A stretch of 29,069 nucleotides of DNA from CAZFXZ01 sp964523165 (GCA_964523165.1 CAZFXZ010000006.1:1-29069), one strand, 5' to 3'. Shown: positions 17,521 to 26,186, counted from the first letter of the stretch. Notes: generated from the letters alone by a model not told the origin. Made by a program: numbers and translations.

Positions 17521-18350
17521 GAGCGATGAAGTTTTTTTAGAAGTTGTAAATCTTTTTGGCGCTGTTTATCATCCGGAGTTTCTAAAATGGCATTTATTTT
17601 TTGTAGTTTAGGATGATTGATGATCTCGGCTATACCATCACGACCAATCTGGCCTTGGCCGATATTGGCATGGCGATCTTTGTGAGAATTTATGGGCGTT
17701 AGTGAATCATTCAGATGCAGTAATTTCAAATATTTCAGGCCAACATGTTTATCAAATTGTTTTAGAGTGGCATCAACTGATTTTTTATCGCGCAAATCAT
17801 AGCCCGAAGCAAAAGCGTGACAAGTGTCTAAACAAACTCCGACTTTATATTTTTTATTTAAATTTTTTACCAAATCTCCCAACTCGGCAAAGTCCGCGCC
17901 AATGACCTGACCGGCCCCGGCCGAATTTTCTAATAGCAACATCGCCGTGCCTTTATAACCTTGCAAAACTTCTTCGAGTCCTCTCAAGGTTTGAGCCAGA
18001 GCGATTTTTCTCTCGACATCTTTACTGCTGCCCAAGTGAGTCATAACATACGGCACACCCAGTAAACTAGCCCGCTCCAACTCTTGGCGGACGATAGAAA
18101 TCGAGCCATGATAAATACGTTTTTGCTCTGAAGCGAAATTTATAAAATAAGAAGTGTGAATATAACCTTCTAATTTATATTTTTTTGATAAATCTTTAAA
18201 CTGCTTAACAATATCAGCCGTTAATACTGGTGCTGGGCCACCTTGCGGTGAACGAGAAAAAAACTGAAAACATTCAGCACCCATGTCCTGGGCATTGATG
18301 ACAGCTTTAAAGACTCCGCCAGCGGCGGAAACATGAGCGCCAAACTTCAT
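17517..18350 (-). CDS. nfo: Endonuclease IV (AP endonuclease)
   Basis: Type-2 AP endonuclease (277 residues), a TIM-barrel with three zinc ions that cuts 5' to abasic sites in base excision repair. Family signatures are intact: GAHVSAAGG at the N-terminus, LLLENSAGAGQ with the metal glutamate, VCLDTCHAFASGYD, LLHLNDSLTP, and HKDRHANIGQGQIG with metal histidines, then ILETP. TGC-TACAAT (18361-18369) ends 10 nt before the ATG, so it can be expressed from a nearly leaderless transcript in addition to read-through from tig. The gap to the tig stop is 26 nt. Confidence 0.98.
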   Translation of the reverse strand: MKFGAHVSAAGGVFKAVINAQDMGAECFQFFSRSPQGGPAPVLTADIVKQFKDLSKKYKLEGYIHTSYFINFASEQKRIYHGSISIVRQELERASLLGVPYVMTHLGSSKDVERKIALAQTLRGLEEVLQGYKGTAMLLLENSAGAGQVIGADFAELGDLVKNLNKKYKVGVCLDTCHAFASGYDLRDKKSVDATLKQFDKHVGLKYLKLLHLNDSLTPINSHKDRHANIGQGQIGRDGIAEIINHPKLQKINAILETPDDKQRQKDLQLLKKLHRS

Positions 18351-18360
18351 AACAGAAGTT

Positions 18361-18369
18361 ATTGTAGCA
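18361..18369 (-). promoter_or_regulatory. Extended -10 promoter of nfo
   Basis: TGC plus TACAAT (18361-18366), 10 nt before the nfo ATG at 18350. It lies in the 26 nt gap after tig, so nfo and the genes behind it have an internal promoter. Confidence 0.6.
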
Positions 18370-18376
18370 CATTATG

Positions 18377-19669
18377 CTATTTAACGACGGCTTGGCTGAC
18401 GATAGCTTCAACAGTTTTACGATTTTTGATCGTCGTATCTAAATAACGACGATAAGCTGGAGTTTTTAGTTGGTCACGAGCGGCGGGATTGGAAACTGCC
18501 AACATTCTTTCAAGTTTGGCGATTTCTTCATCTATATCCTTGTCACTAACAGTGATGTTTTCTTGGGTCGACACGGCCCGCAAACATAAAGCGGTTTTGA
18601 TGCGGTTTTCGGCTTGCGGGCGAAAATCTTTGAGCAAATCTTCTTCGGTTTTCTTAATATGCGTCAAATAATCAGCAAACGACAAGCCTTGCTGACCAAT
18701 ACTGTGTTCTAATTCGTGGACCATGACCCGCGCTTCATCGGTGATTAATTTTTCATTGATTTCGCCAAACTCACTTTTTTTAACCAGCTCTTCTAAAATC
18801 GCCAGCTCTAAACGTTGATCTTCCTTTTTTTCATCTTCTTGCTTTAAGCTATCAGTCACGGCGGTTTTTAATTGCTCAACTGTGTCATGACCAAAGTCTT
18901 TGGCCAATTCATCATTTAGTTCGGGTAATTCAATTTTTTGCACGTCGACAACTTCAATTTTAAAGTCGGCTAATTTACCGGCGATTTTTTGATCATGATA
19001 ATCCTTGGGGAAAGCTAAAGAAAATTCTTTTTTCTCACCTTTATTTAAACCAATTAACTGCTCCTCAAAACCCGGGATGAAGCTACCTTCGCCGACCAGC
19101 AACGGATAACTCTGAGCCTGACCACCTTCTAGCGGTACACGATCGACAAATAAATTAAAATTAATAATAGCTTTATCACCGTTGGCAATGGCTCCAAGTT
19201 TTGGTAATTCTTTGGCTTTCATCCGGCGCAAATTATCTAAAGTTTGCTCAACACGTTTCATGTCGGCTGTCACGGTTTTGCGCGAAACTTTGATTTGTTT
19301 ATAATCCCCCAACTTAACAGTCGGCACCAGCATGATCGTAGCCGTATAAACAAAATCGTTGCCGGGGACTAGTTTATCGACTTTGACGTCCGGCTGCCCA
19401 ACAACATCGACGTCTTTAGCTTCTTGTTCCAAGGCTTGAAATAAAGTTTTGTTGATAATCTCATCGGTGGCTGTCTGATAAATTTCCATTTCACCAACCT
19501 TGCCTTTGACCACTTCATAAGGGGCAAAGCCGGGGCGAAAGCCGTCGATTTTTAAATGTTGAGAAATTTCCTTGGCGGCCTTTTCTAAATAAGGTTTAAG
19601 ATCGCTGGCCGGAATTTCAATAGTTAAAACCAAAGCTGATTTACTGCTGTCATTTTTAGTTATTTTCAT
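18377..19669 (-). CDS. tig: Trigger factor
   Basis: Ribosome-associated chaperone and peptidyl-prolyl isomerase (430 residues, normal length). The ribosome-binding tail has GFRPGFAPYEVV in place of the GFRxGxxP signature of E. coli. An FKBP-type isomerase domain follows at about residues 150-245 (GDKAIINFNLFVDRVPLEGG, then GEGSFIPGFEEQLIGLNKGE). The C-terminal helical arms complete it (DELAKDFGHDTVEQLK to IVSQAVVK). It is the first gene of the operon leading to nfo, yfcE, DUF167 and the VIT fusion. A promoter at 19697-19725 gives a leader of about 21 nt without an SD. Confidence 0.97.
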   Translation of the reverse strand: MKITKNDSSKSALVLTIEIPASDLKPYLEKAAKEISQHLKIDGFRPGFAPYEVVKGKVGEMEIYQTATDEIINKTLFQALEQEAKDVDVVGQPDVKVDKLVPGNDFVYTATIMLVPTVKLGDYKQIKVSRKTVTADMKRVEQTLDNLRRMKAKELPKLGAIANGDKAIINFNLFVDRVPLEGGQAQSYPLLVGEGSFIPGFEEQLIGLNKGEKKEFSLAFPKDYHDQKIAGKLADFKIEVVDVQKIELPELNDELAKDFGHDTVEQLKTAVTDSLKQEDEKKEDQRLELAILEELVKKSEFGEINEKLITDEARVMVHELEHSIGQQGLSFADYLTHIKKTEEDLLKDFRPQAENRIKTALCLRAVSTQENITVSDKDIDEEIAKLERMLAVSNPAARDQLKTPAYRRYLDTTIKNRKTVEAIVSQAVVK

Positions 19670-19696
19670 AAAAGTTAATCATTACTAAGTCGCTCT

Positions 19697-19725
19697 AGCC
19701 TAACAAAAAAAGACTATTTTTTCAA
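19697..19725 (-). promoter_or_regulatory. tig operon promoter
   Basis: On the minus strand TTGAAA (19720-19725), 17 bp spacer, TAGGCT (19697-19702) with the TGT extension. The same TGT-TAGGCT box precedes comM. The -35 lies inside the loop of the permease terminator. Confidence 0.6.
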
Positions 19726-19738
19726 GCCTTGTCTTTTT
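19707..19738 (-). terminator. Probable permease terminator
   Basis: AAAAAGAC (19731-19738) pairs with GTCTTTTT (19707-19714 on the minus strand) around a 16 nt loop, followed by more T. The large loop makes it weaker than the other terminators here. Confidence 0.55.
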
Positions 19739-19748
19739 GAAGATTTTT

Positions 19749-20897
19749 TTAATAAAACAAACCGAAAATTTCTAGACCCGCGCCCAACAGCAAAACAGCG
19801 ATCAATAAGCCGATCAACCAAACCGGCAAGCGCAAATCATAACTGGGCGGTTTTTGGCCAGCGCCATTTCTGACTTTCCAATATAGTAAAAATATTATAA
19901 AACTAGAAAAAGCCAAGCCGACCGCGCCGACAAAACTGACGATGCCAATAAAATTTTGCAAGCCGGCTAAATAGCAAATCAAAGCCGGGAAACTAGCTGC
20001 CAACCAAGAGTGCAGACTACCAACTCGCCAATCTTCGATCAACGATTGACGGATGACCGACATACCGGCGATATAAGACGTAAAGGTCGCTAACAAGCCA
20101 AACAGCAAAGCCCCGACAAAAATGGCTGGCGAAAAAAACTGACCGATCGCCGACAGGGCGTCAGGAGCGGTTTGCGCTCCCGTCAAACCAAAAACACTCG
20201 CCACAAACATAATGTAAATTGCCACGGCCAACAATGTCCCACCAATCAAGATTTGTTTTAGATGACGACGTTGACCACCGGTTATCTCTACGACTTCGGG
20301 GATGATCGTGGCCCCCGACAAAGCAAACAGCACACCGCCGTAAGGCCATAAAATATTAGACCAATTTTTTACCGGCATGATCAAAGTCGCCAAATCAATT
20401 TTAGTCCAAGCGGCGGCAAAAAATACCACCACCAAAATCATCATCAAACCGGTGATGATCAATTCTGATTTAGCTAACGACTTTAAACCAATAAAGACAA
20501 TGGCCGAGCCTAAGGCAAAATACAATAAGATATACAACAAATGATAACCACCAAGCACCGGGCCGAGCAACAACCACAAAAACTCTCCCCCGACCACCAG
20601 ATACGCAATACTCGAACCAGTCAATGACAAAACTTGAACGATCAAAGTTATCGGTCGCCAGACTTTTCCTAAGTACAGACCGGCGTAGCCGGATAATTCA
20701 TGATAACCGCGCGTGGCCAGCACTACTTCACCATAGGCCAACTGCAACAAAATCATGGCTCCGCCAAAAATCAGCAAATAAACGACCAGTGTGACAAAAC
20801 TGGTTTGGGCGGCTAGATACGGCAAGCTAAACATCCCTACGCCGATGACCGTCCCAACAAACGTGGCTAAACCGTAAAAGATTTTTATTTTTGACAT
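19749..20897 (-). CDS. Aromatic amino acid permease (HAAAP family)
   Basis: An integral membrane protein with about 11 hydrophobic helices, resembling tyrosine/tryptophan permeases of the APC superfamily (opening YGLATFVGTVIGVGMFSLP, later GGVLFALSGATIIPEV). It would import an amino acid by proton symport, which suits an organism that cannot make its own; the exact substrate is not visible. The open frame extends upstream to 21071, but the true start is the ATG at 20897 (382 residues, MSKIKIFYGL). A terminator and a TGT-TATAAT promoter fall within the extension, and the extra 58 residues overlap the neighbouring gene and look unlike a membrane protein N-terminus. Confidence 0.88.
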   Translation of the reverse strand: MSKIKIFYGLATFVGTVIGVGMFSLPYLAAQTSFVTLVVYLLIFGGAMILLQLAYGEVVLATRGYHELSGYAGLYLGKVWRPITLIVQVLSLTGSSIAYLVVGGEFLWLLLGPVLGGYHLLYILLYFALGSAIVFIGLKSLAKSELIITGLMMILVVVFFAAAWTKIDLATLIMPVKNWSNILWPYGGVLFALSGATIIPEVVEITGGQRRHLKQILIGGTLLAVAIYIMFVASVFGLTGAQTAPDALSAIGQFFSPAIFVGALLFGLLATFTSYIAGMSVIRQSLIEDWRVGSLHSWLAASFPALICYLAGLQNFIGIVSFVGAVGLAFSSFIIFLLYWKVRNGAGQKPPSYDLRLPVWLIGLLIAVLLLGAGLEIFGLFY

Positions 20898-20906
20898 AAC
20901 GTCGGT

Positions 20907-20915
20907 ATTATAACA
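20907..20915 (-). promoter_or_regulatory. Extended -10 promoter of the permease (leaderless)
   Basis: TGT plus consensus TATAAT (20907-20912), 9 nt before the ATG at 20897. Expected leader is about 3 nt. Confidence 0.7.
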
Positions 20916-20924
20916 CATCTCTAT

Positions 20925-20954
20925 AAAAAAACGCCTGATAGAAACTAGGCGTTT
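20925..20954 (-). terminator. Terminator of the 105-residue orphan gene
   Basis: AAACGCCT/AGGCGTTT stem (20947-20954 with 20929-20936), 10 nt loop, followed by T on the minus strand. The gene's TAA (20953-20955) overlaps the base of the stem. Confidence 0.88.
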
Positions 20955-21270
20955 ATTGAGCAGGCTGGCAAAAAGCCCAAAACGAATTGACGGTAAAGAC
21001 GCGACTTTCTTTGACCTCGCGGACAAAGACCACGACTTGCCCGGCGTGTTGGCCAACCGCGATCGGTGCAACTTCGACCACGATGCCGGTCATGCCTTTT
21101 TTCAGACCGAAACTGGGATGGTGAGCGTCGTTGAGTCCGTCGTGTTTGATCACGATTTCCATGCCGACTGCCGGCGTATCCGTCACAACTGGCTGCTGAC
21201 TGGTCAGCGGCGTGCCGGGCGGGAAATATTCGGCCGCCCCACCAATCACCGTCCCCAGACCCAAAACCAT
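20953..21270 (-). CDS. Orphan 105-residue protein in a self-contained cassette
   Basis: Function not recognised. The gene is complete: consensus promoter at 21298-21326, GGAGG (21277-21281) 6 nt before the ATG, and a terminator overlapping the stop codon. The protein opens with a Gly-rich segment (MVLGLGTVIGGAAEYFPPG) and its second half (KKGMTGIVVEVAPI, then QVVVFVREVKESRVFTVN) resembles a small SH3/KOW-like beta barrel. No membrane helix is clear. The strong SD sets it apart from most genes here. The frame on the opposite strand (20956-21330) lacks these signals and is rejected. Confidence 0.75.
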   Translation of the reverse strand: MVLGLGTVIGGAAEYFPPGTPLTSQQPVVTDTPAVGMEIVIKHDGLNDAHHPSFGLKKGMTGIVVEVAPIAVGQHAGQVVVFVREVKESRVFTVNSFWAFCQPAQ

Positions 21271-21297
21271 GACACACCTCCATGGGATGATTTTTTT

Positions 21298-21326
21298 ATC
21301 CTAGCGACAATCATAATCGCTGTCAA
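21298..21326 (-). promoter_or_regulatory. Promoter of the 105-residue orphan gene
   Basis: Consensus TTGACA (21321-21326), 17 bp spacer, TAGGAT (21298-21303) on the minus strand. The leader is about 20 nt and carries the GGAGG site. Confidence 0.8.
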
Positions 21327-21329
21327 TTA

Positions 21330-21358
21330 AAAAACGGGCCCTGACGGCACCCGTTTTT
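21330..21358. terminator. hppA terminator
   Basis: AAAAACGGG (21330-21338) pairs with CCCGTTTTT (21350-21358); T tracts on both strands, 11 nt loop. On the minus strand it ends hppA and is followed within a few bases by the next promoter. Confidence 0.88.
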
Positions 21359-21371
21359 ATTAGATTATTTT

Positions 21372-23399
21372 TTACAAGACCTTGATCAGTAAGCCAACTA
21401 ACAATAAAGCTACAACGTTGAGGATCTTGATCATCGGATTGATGGCCGGGCCAGCCGTATCTTTGTACGGATCACCGACCGTATCACCGGTCACCGCGGC
21501 TTTGTGGGCATCGCTACCCTTGCCGCCAAAATTACCCTGCTCGATATATTTTTTGGCATTGTCCCAAGCTCCACCGCCGGAGGTCATGGAAATAGCGACA
21601 AACAAACCAGAGACGATGCTGCCCATCAAGACACCACCCAAAGCTACGGGACCCAAAGTGAAACCAACGATGATTGGCACGACGACGGGGATTAAGGCCG
21701 GCACGATCATTTCGCGCAAAGCGGCTTTGGTCACGATATCAACAGCTCGACTGTAATCAGGCTTATCAGTCCCAGCTAAAATACCGGGCTTTTCTTTAAA
21801 TTGACGACGCACTTCTTCGACCACACCACCGGCCGCGCGACCAACTGATTCCATCGATAGGGCGGCAAAGATATAAGGTAACAAAGCACCAATAAACAAA
21901 CCGACAACGACCATGACATCAGAAAGTTGAAAAACTAAATCATGACCACGGTCGATGAATTCTTGAGTGTAAGAAGAAAACAACACGATAGCGGCTAAAC
22001 CGGCCGAACCAATGGCATAGCCTTTAGTCACGGCTTTGGTCGTATTGCCAACAGCATCAAGCGGATCAGTCACGTCACGCACGGCTTGGGGCAACTCGGC
22101 CATTTCGGCGATGCCACCGGCGTTGTCGGTGATCGGACCATAAGCGTCGATCGTCACGATGATACCAGCCAAAGACAACATAGCCATAGCCGCCGTGGCG
22201 ATACCATACAAACCGGCGAAATAAAATGCACCGAGCATACCAGCCACGATGACCAGCACCGGCCAAGCCGTTGATTTCATCGACACAGCCAAACCGGCAA
22301 TGATATTTGTGCCGTGGCCGCTTTGTGAAGCCGTGGCAATATCTTTGACCGGTTTATAACTGGCCGAGGTGTAATATTCGGTAATGACTACTAGTAAAGC
22401 CGTCACGACTAGACCGATCAAAGAAGCTAGATAAATTTCATAAGTTTCATAAGATCCGTTGTTGACCATCATTTTGTCAGTCACAAAATAAAAGGCTACC
22501 GCGGCCAAAATTCCAGCCGCAGCCAAACCTTTATATAGAGCGGCCATGATTTTTTTACTTTCACCAAGCTTGATAAAAAAGCTGCCGATGATCGAAGTAA
22601 AGATCGCCACACCGCCCAAAACCAGCGGGTACAAAATAGCGTTAGTAAAAGCCGGAAAAACCAGTGCGCCCAACAACATCGTAGCCACCAAAGTAATGCT
22701 GTAAGTTTCAAACAAGTCAGCGGCCATGCCAGCGCAGTCACCGACATTATCACCAACATTGTCAGCGATCACGGCTGGATTGCGCGGGTCATCTTCGGGA
22801 ATATTGGCTTCTACTTTACCGACCAAATCAGCGCCGACGTCAGCGGCTTTGGTAAAGATACCACCACCCAAACGGGCAAAGACCGAAATCAAACTGCCGC
22901 CAAAGCCCAAGCCGACCAAAATTTTAGTCGCTTCAATAGCTGTTTGCCCAGCCGCTAAAAGAATGGCAAAACAACCAGCCACGCCCAGTAGACCCAAGCC
23001 TACGACTAACAAACCGGTGACCGAGCCGCCTTTGACGGCCAAAGCCAAAGCCTTGGCTAAACCTTGTTTGGCCGCTTCGGTTGTCCGAACATTGGCGCGC
23101 ACCGAAACATTCATACCGATAAAGCCGGTCGTAGCCGACAAGACCGCACCGACGATAAAGCCGGCCGCCAACCACCAACCCAAGACCAAACCGATAATGA
23201 CAAACAAAACCACGGCGATAATACCGATGGTAATATACTGACGACGCAAGTAAGCCTTAGCGCCTTCTTGGATAGCGGCGGCAATGGCCTGCATTTTGTC
23301 GTTGCCGGCTGGTTGGCGCATGATCCAAGCCGCCAAACCCAAACCGTAAGCGATAGCCACCACAGCAGCTACCACAGCGAAAATAATTGCTCCTGACAT
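21372..23399 (-). CDS. hppA: Membrane-bound proton-pumping pyrophosphatase
   Basis: Integral membrane pyrophosphatase (675 residues, about 15-16 helices) that couples hydrolysis of PPi from biosynthesis to proton export. The catalytic motifs are present: [39 protein letters not shown] and [18 protein letters not shown]. Lys455 in [10 protein letters not shown] is the residue that marks the K+-independent, proton-pumping subfamily, where K+-dependent enzymes have Ala. Start at 23399 ([14 protein letters not shown]) is the first ATG. The promoter at 23430-23458 gives a leader of about 24 nt without an SD. In a fermentative reduced-genome cell such a pump would recover energy from PPi. Confidence 0.97.
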   Translation of the reverse strand: MSGAIIFAVVAAVVAIAYGLGLAAWIMRQPAGNDKMQAIAAAIQEGAKAYLRRQYITIGIIAVVLFVIIGLVLGWWLAAGFIVGAVLSATTGFIGMNVSVRANVRTTEAAKQGLAKALALAVKGGSVTGLLVVGLGLLGVAGCFAILLAAGQTAIEATKILVGLGFGGSLISVFARLGGGIFTKAADVGADLVGKVEANIPEDDPRNPAVIADNVGDNVGDCAGMAADLFETYSITLVATMLLGALVFPAFTNAILYPLVLGGVAIFTSIIGSFFIKLGESKKIMAALYKGLAAAGILAAVAFYFVTDKMMVNNGSYETYEIYLASLIGLVVTALLVVITEYYTSASYKPVKDIATASQSGHGTNIIAGLAVSMKSTAWPVLVIVAGMLGAFYFAGLYGIATAAMAMLSLAGIIVTIDAYGPITDNAGGIAEMAELPQAVRDVTDPLDAVGNTTKAVTKGYAIGSAGLAAIVLFSSYTQEFIDRGHDLVFQLSDVMVVVGLFIGALLPYIFAALSMESVGRAAGGVVEEVRRQFKEKPGILAGTDKPDYSRAVDIVTKAALREMIVPALIPVVVPIIVGFTLGPVALGGVLMGSIVSGLFVAISMTSGGGAWDNAKKYIEQGNFGGKGSDAHKAAVTGDTVGDPYKDTAGPAINPMIKILNVVALLLVGLLIKVL

Positions 23400-23429
23400 A
23401 GAATAGAAAATGAATTAAAAGTCTTGATA

Positions 23430-23458
23430 ATCTTAGTGTTTTGTCGGTCTTTTGTCAA
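23430..23458 (-). promoter_or_regulatory. hppA promoter
   Basis: TTGACA (23453-23458), 17 bp spacer, TAAGAT (23430-23435) on the minus strand. It diverges from the M23 gene promoter, with the two -35 boxes 11 bp apart. Confidence 0.75.
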
Positions 23459-23469
23459 CCAAAGTCGCG

Positions 23470-23498
23470 TTGACCAAAATGCCTAAAAATGTTAGTAT
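23470..23498 (+). promoter_or_regulatory. Promoter of the LysM/M23 gene
   Basis: TTGACC (23470-23475), 17 bp spacer, TAGTAT (23493-23498) with TG at 23490-23491. Confidence 0.75.
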
Positions 23499-23553
23499 AG
23501 CCAACACTACGAGTATTTTAAAAAGATTTTAAAACTCGAAGGAGAATTGCTTT

Positions 23554-24657
23554 ATTTCTCGAATATTCAAAAAATTTAGCGCCCGTTTGACGGCTTCTTT
23601 TTTTGGGGCTCTGCTTGTTATCGGTCGAATTTTAGAAAAAAATTACCGGCGGTTTTTTGCCAAAAAATTACAGTTCCTCGGACGTCTTGGCTTGCGCTTG
23701 ATCGTCTTTCCCATCTACAAACAATACAGTCAGATCAAAAGATTGTTGAGTAAATTTTACTATCCGTCCGGCAATCAATTTTGGGATATTTTGACCAACC
23801 GTTACATAATTCATGCCATTATTATTTTGATTGGCTTATTTGTCGTGGGTGACAACATCAATGCTCGTGTCAATCAAACTCGCGATCAAGATTATGGTAA
23901 GCAAAGCATGCTCTATCAACTCGTCGGTGGCGACGAATTGGGNNNNNNNNNNNNNNNNNNNNNNNNNNNNNNNNNNNNNNNNNNNNNNNNNNNNNNNNNN
24001 NNNNNNNNNNNNNNNNNNNNNNNNNNNNNNNNNNNNNNNNNNGGCGTGACTCACACCGTGGCGCGTGGCGAAACTCTAAGTCGCATCGCCAAGCTTTATA
24101 ATGTCGATGAAGATGCCATCATTCGACAAAATAATTTGAGCGCTGATGGCAATATCGCGATCAGTCAAAAACTCGTCATCCCCGGTGGTAAAAAAATCGT
24201 TAGCAGTACAGCCGTGGCCGTACGACCAAAATCAGGTTCGTCAGCTGGTAGTGGTCCGGCCACCGCCCCGACCGGAGCCTTGCCCAGCGGCACGCGTTTG
24301 CAATGGCCGACTAGCACTCGGACCATCACTCAATATTTTGGTTGGCGTCACACCGGTTTAGACATCGCCAGCCGTCAGTCACCGCCGATTTATGCCGCCG
24401 AAAGTGGCACAGTCGTCGATGCTCGAACTAGCGGCTACAATGGCGGCTACGGGACCATGATTATCATTGATCACGGTAATGGCTTGCGGACGCTTTATGG
24501 TCACATGTCCAAACTCTATGTCAGCAATGGTGACACCGTCAGCCGCGGTCAGACAATCGGTATCATGGGCAACACCGGTCGCTCGACCGGACCGCACGTC
24601 CACTTTGAAGTCCGCGTCAACGGCGCGCGCGTCAACCCCTTAAATTACATTCGTTAA
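23554..24657 (+). CDS. LysM and M23 peptidase, interrupted by an assembly gap
   Basis: A cell-wall endopeptidase. The N-terminal part is a basic, helical, membrane-anchoring region (one clear helix, HAIIILIGLFVVGD). After the gap come a LysM peptidoglycan-binding repeat (HTVARGETLSRIAKLYNVDE to KLVIPGG), a Ser/Gly/Pro linker, and an M23 (lysostaphin-type) domain with the zinc ligands HTGLD and HVHFEV. Start: AAGGAG at 23539-23544 is 9 nt before an ATT at 23554, which gives a plausible basic N-terminus (SRIFKKFSARL); a TTG at 23587 is the alternative. 100 N at 23943-24042 stand for an unknown length, so the two halves being one gene and in one frame is probable but not shown. The stop overlaps the comM stop on the other strand. 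Confidence 0.8.
   Translation: MSRIFKKFSARLTASFFGALLVIGRILEKNYRRFFAKKLQFLGRLGLRLIVFPIYKQYSQIKRLLSKFYYPSGNQFWDILTNRYIIHAIIILIGLFVVGDNINARVNQTRDQDYGKQSMLYQLVGGDELXXXXXXXXXXXXXXXXXXXXXXXXXXXXXXXXXXGVTHTVARGETLSRIAKLYNVDEDAIIRQNNLSADGNIAISQKLVIPGGKKIVSSTAVAVRPKSGSSAGSGPATAPTGALPSGTRLQWPTSTRTITQYFGWRHTGLDIASRQSPPIYAAESGTVVDARTSGYNGGYGTMIIIDHGNGLRTLYGHMSKLYVSNGDTVSRGQTIGIMGNTGRSTGPHVHFEVRVNGARVNPLNYIR
23943..24042. other. Scaffold gap (100 N)
   Basis: Exactly 100 ambiguous bases, the conventional placeholder for a gap of unknown size. It falls between the membrane-anchor region and the LysM repeat of the peptidase gene, a place where repeated LysM units could have broken the assembly. Confidence 0.97.
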
Positions 24658-26171
24658 TACTCGGTCAAACGATAACGCAAAGCTTCAGCCACGTCATCGC
24701 TGATGATGTCGTCTCGTCCGGCCAAATCGGCAATCGTTCGAGCAGTTTTGAGTAAACGCGTACAAGCTCGGGCTGAGAGACAAAATTTATCCGCGGCGGT
24801 TTTTAATAAAGTATGGGTGGCCATATCCAAAGGACAAAATTTTTCTGTTTCACGTCTAGTCATGGCGGCGTTTATTTTGGTCGACGAATCGGCAAAGCGT
24901 TTGGCCTGACGGGCACGAGCTTGCAAAACCCTATTTAAAATTTGGGCTGAACTATCGACCGGTTTAACATCTGACAATTCATCAAATTTGACGCGTGGGA
25001 CGGTGACTTGTAAATCAATGCGATCCAAGATCGGGCCGGAAATTTTTTTGTGATAACGCTCAACGTCAATCAAACGACAACTGCAAGCTTTGACATCACT
25101 ACCTCGGTAACCGCACGGGCAAGGATTTTGAGCGGCTACCAACAAAACATCGGCTGGAAAAGTGATGCGTCCGGCTGCTCGAGCCACGGTGATGACACGA
25201 TCTTCGAGCGGTTGACGCAAATGCTCAATGACCGTCCGAGGAAACTCCGGAAATTCATCCAAAAACAATACGCCGCGATGAGCCAAAGAAATTTCACCGG
25301 GTAGCGGCAAACGTCCGCCGCCAATCAAAGCCGCGCCCGAGCTGGAATGGTGCGGAGCGCGAAACGGTCGTTGTTGAATTATCGGAGAACGCTCTGTTAA
25401 TTGACCAACGATACTATAAATTTTAGTTACTTCCAATAATTCATCTTGATCTAGCGGCGGCAAAATACCGGGCAAAGCCCGAGCCAAAAGAGTTTTACCC
25501 GAACCAGGCGGACCAGACAACAAAACATTATGTCCACCGGCCGCGGCGATTTCCAAAGCTCTCTTGGCTTGTTGTTGACCACGCACGTCGGCAAAATCGG
25601 TCAGACTCTCAGACCGCATCGTGGTCTGGGGCGGTAACGGCCTAGCGGCAGGAATTTGCGGTTTGACTAAATCATTGATGATTTGACGCAAGTCATCAAC
25701 CGGAATAATTTGTACGTCTTTGGCCAAAGCCGCTTCGTGTTGATTGGCCGACGGTACGTACAACTTTTTGATACCCAAACGACTGGCGGCCAAAGCCATG
25801 GGCAAGACTCCCCTGATCGGTCGGACTTGTCCGGCCAAAGACAACTCACCGACAAAAGCCGTGCTATCTAAATTGTCGATAGGATATTGACCTTGAGCTA
25901 AAGCAATGGCCACGGCCATCGGCACATCATAAGCCGGGCCGGCTTTACGCAAATCGGCCGGCGCTAAATTGATGACCAAACGTCGAGTGGCCGGGAAATC
26001 AAAATCCGAGTTTTTTAAAGCGGCCCGCAAACGTTCACGAGCTTCTTGGATGGCGATATCGGGCAGACCGACAATGGCAAAAGCGCTCAGGCCGACAGCC
26101 ACGTCGACCTCAACTTCCACCAATTGGCCATCTAGTCCGACGACCGTTAAAGATTTGACTTTGCTGAGCAT
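24654..26171 (-). CDS. comM: ComM/YifB family AAA+ ATPase
   Basis: Mg-chelatase-like AAA+ protein (505 residues, normal length). ComM is a hexameric helicase that promotes branch migration during natural transformation, fitting the competence often suggested for small parasitic cells. An N-terminal Lon-substrate-like domain (FAIVGLPDIAIQEARERLRA) is followed by the AAA+ core with Walker A GPPGSGKT at residues 220-227, Walker B LFLDEFPEF, a Cys cluster (CPCGYRGSDVKACSC) and the C-terminal lid. The last codon of its frame overlaps the stop of the M23 gene on the other strand (24654-24657). TGT-TAGGCT ends 6 nt before the ATG, indicating leaderless translation. Confidence 0.95.
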   Translation of the reverse strand: MLSKVKSLTVVGLDGQLVEVEVDVAVGLSAFAIVGLPDIAIQEARERLRAALKNSDFDFPATRRLVINLAPADLRKAGPAYDVPMAVAIALAQGQYPIDNLDSTAFVGELSLAGQVRPIRGVLPMALAASRLGIKKLYVPSANQHEAALAKDVQIIPVDDLRQIINDLVKPQIPAARPLPPQTTMRSESLTDFADVRGQQQAKRALEIAAAGGHNVLLSGPPGSGKTLLARALPGILPPLDQDELLEVTKIYSIVGQLTERSPIIQQRPFRAPHHSSSGAALIGGGRLPLPGEISLAHRGVLFLDEFPEFPRTVIEHLRQPLEDRVITVARAAGRITFPADVLLVAAQNPCPCGYRGSDVKACSCRLIDVERYHKKISGPILDRIDLQVTVPRVKFDELSDVKPVDSSAQILNRVLQARARQAKRFADSSTKINAAMTRRETEKFCPLDMATHTLLKTAADKFCLSARACTRLLKTARTIADLAGRDDIISDDVAEALRYRLTEY

Positions 26172-26177
26172 GGACTC

Positions 26178-26186
26178 AGCCTAACA
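26178..26186 (-). promoter_or_regulatory. Extended -10 promoter of comM (leaderless)
   Basis: TGT plus TAGGCT (26178-26183), identical to the tig promoter box, 6 nt before the comM ATG and just after the lspA stop. Confidence 0.55.

Noticed and set aside
20898..21071. N-terminal extension of the permease open frame
   Set aside because: It overlaps another gene, crosses a terminator and a promoter, and is not membrane-like. The ATG at 20897 fits the family.
20956..21330. 124-codon frame on the plus strand opposite the 105-residue orphan gene
   Set aside because: The minus-strand gene has promoter, SD and terminator; this frame has none and runs through the hppA-side promoter.
22726..23241. 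171-codon open frame on the plus strand opposite hppA
   Set aside because: Lys/Pro/Thr-rich translation typical of the reverse complement of a helix-rich membrane gene; hppA is certain.
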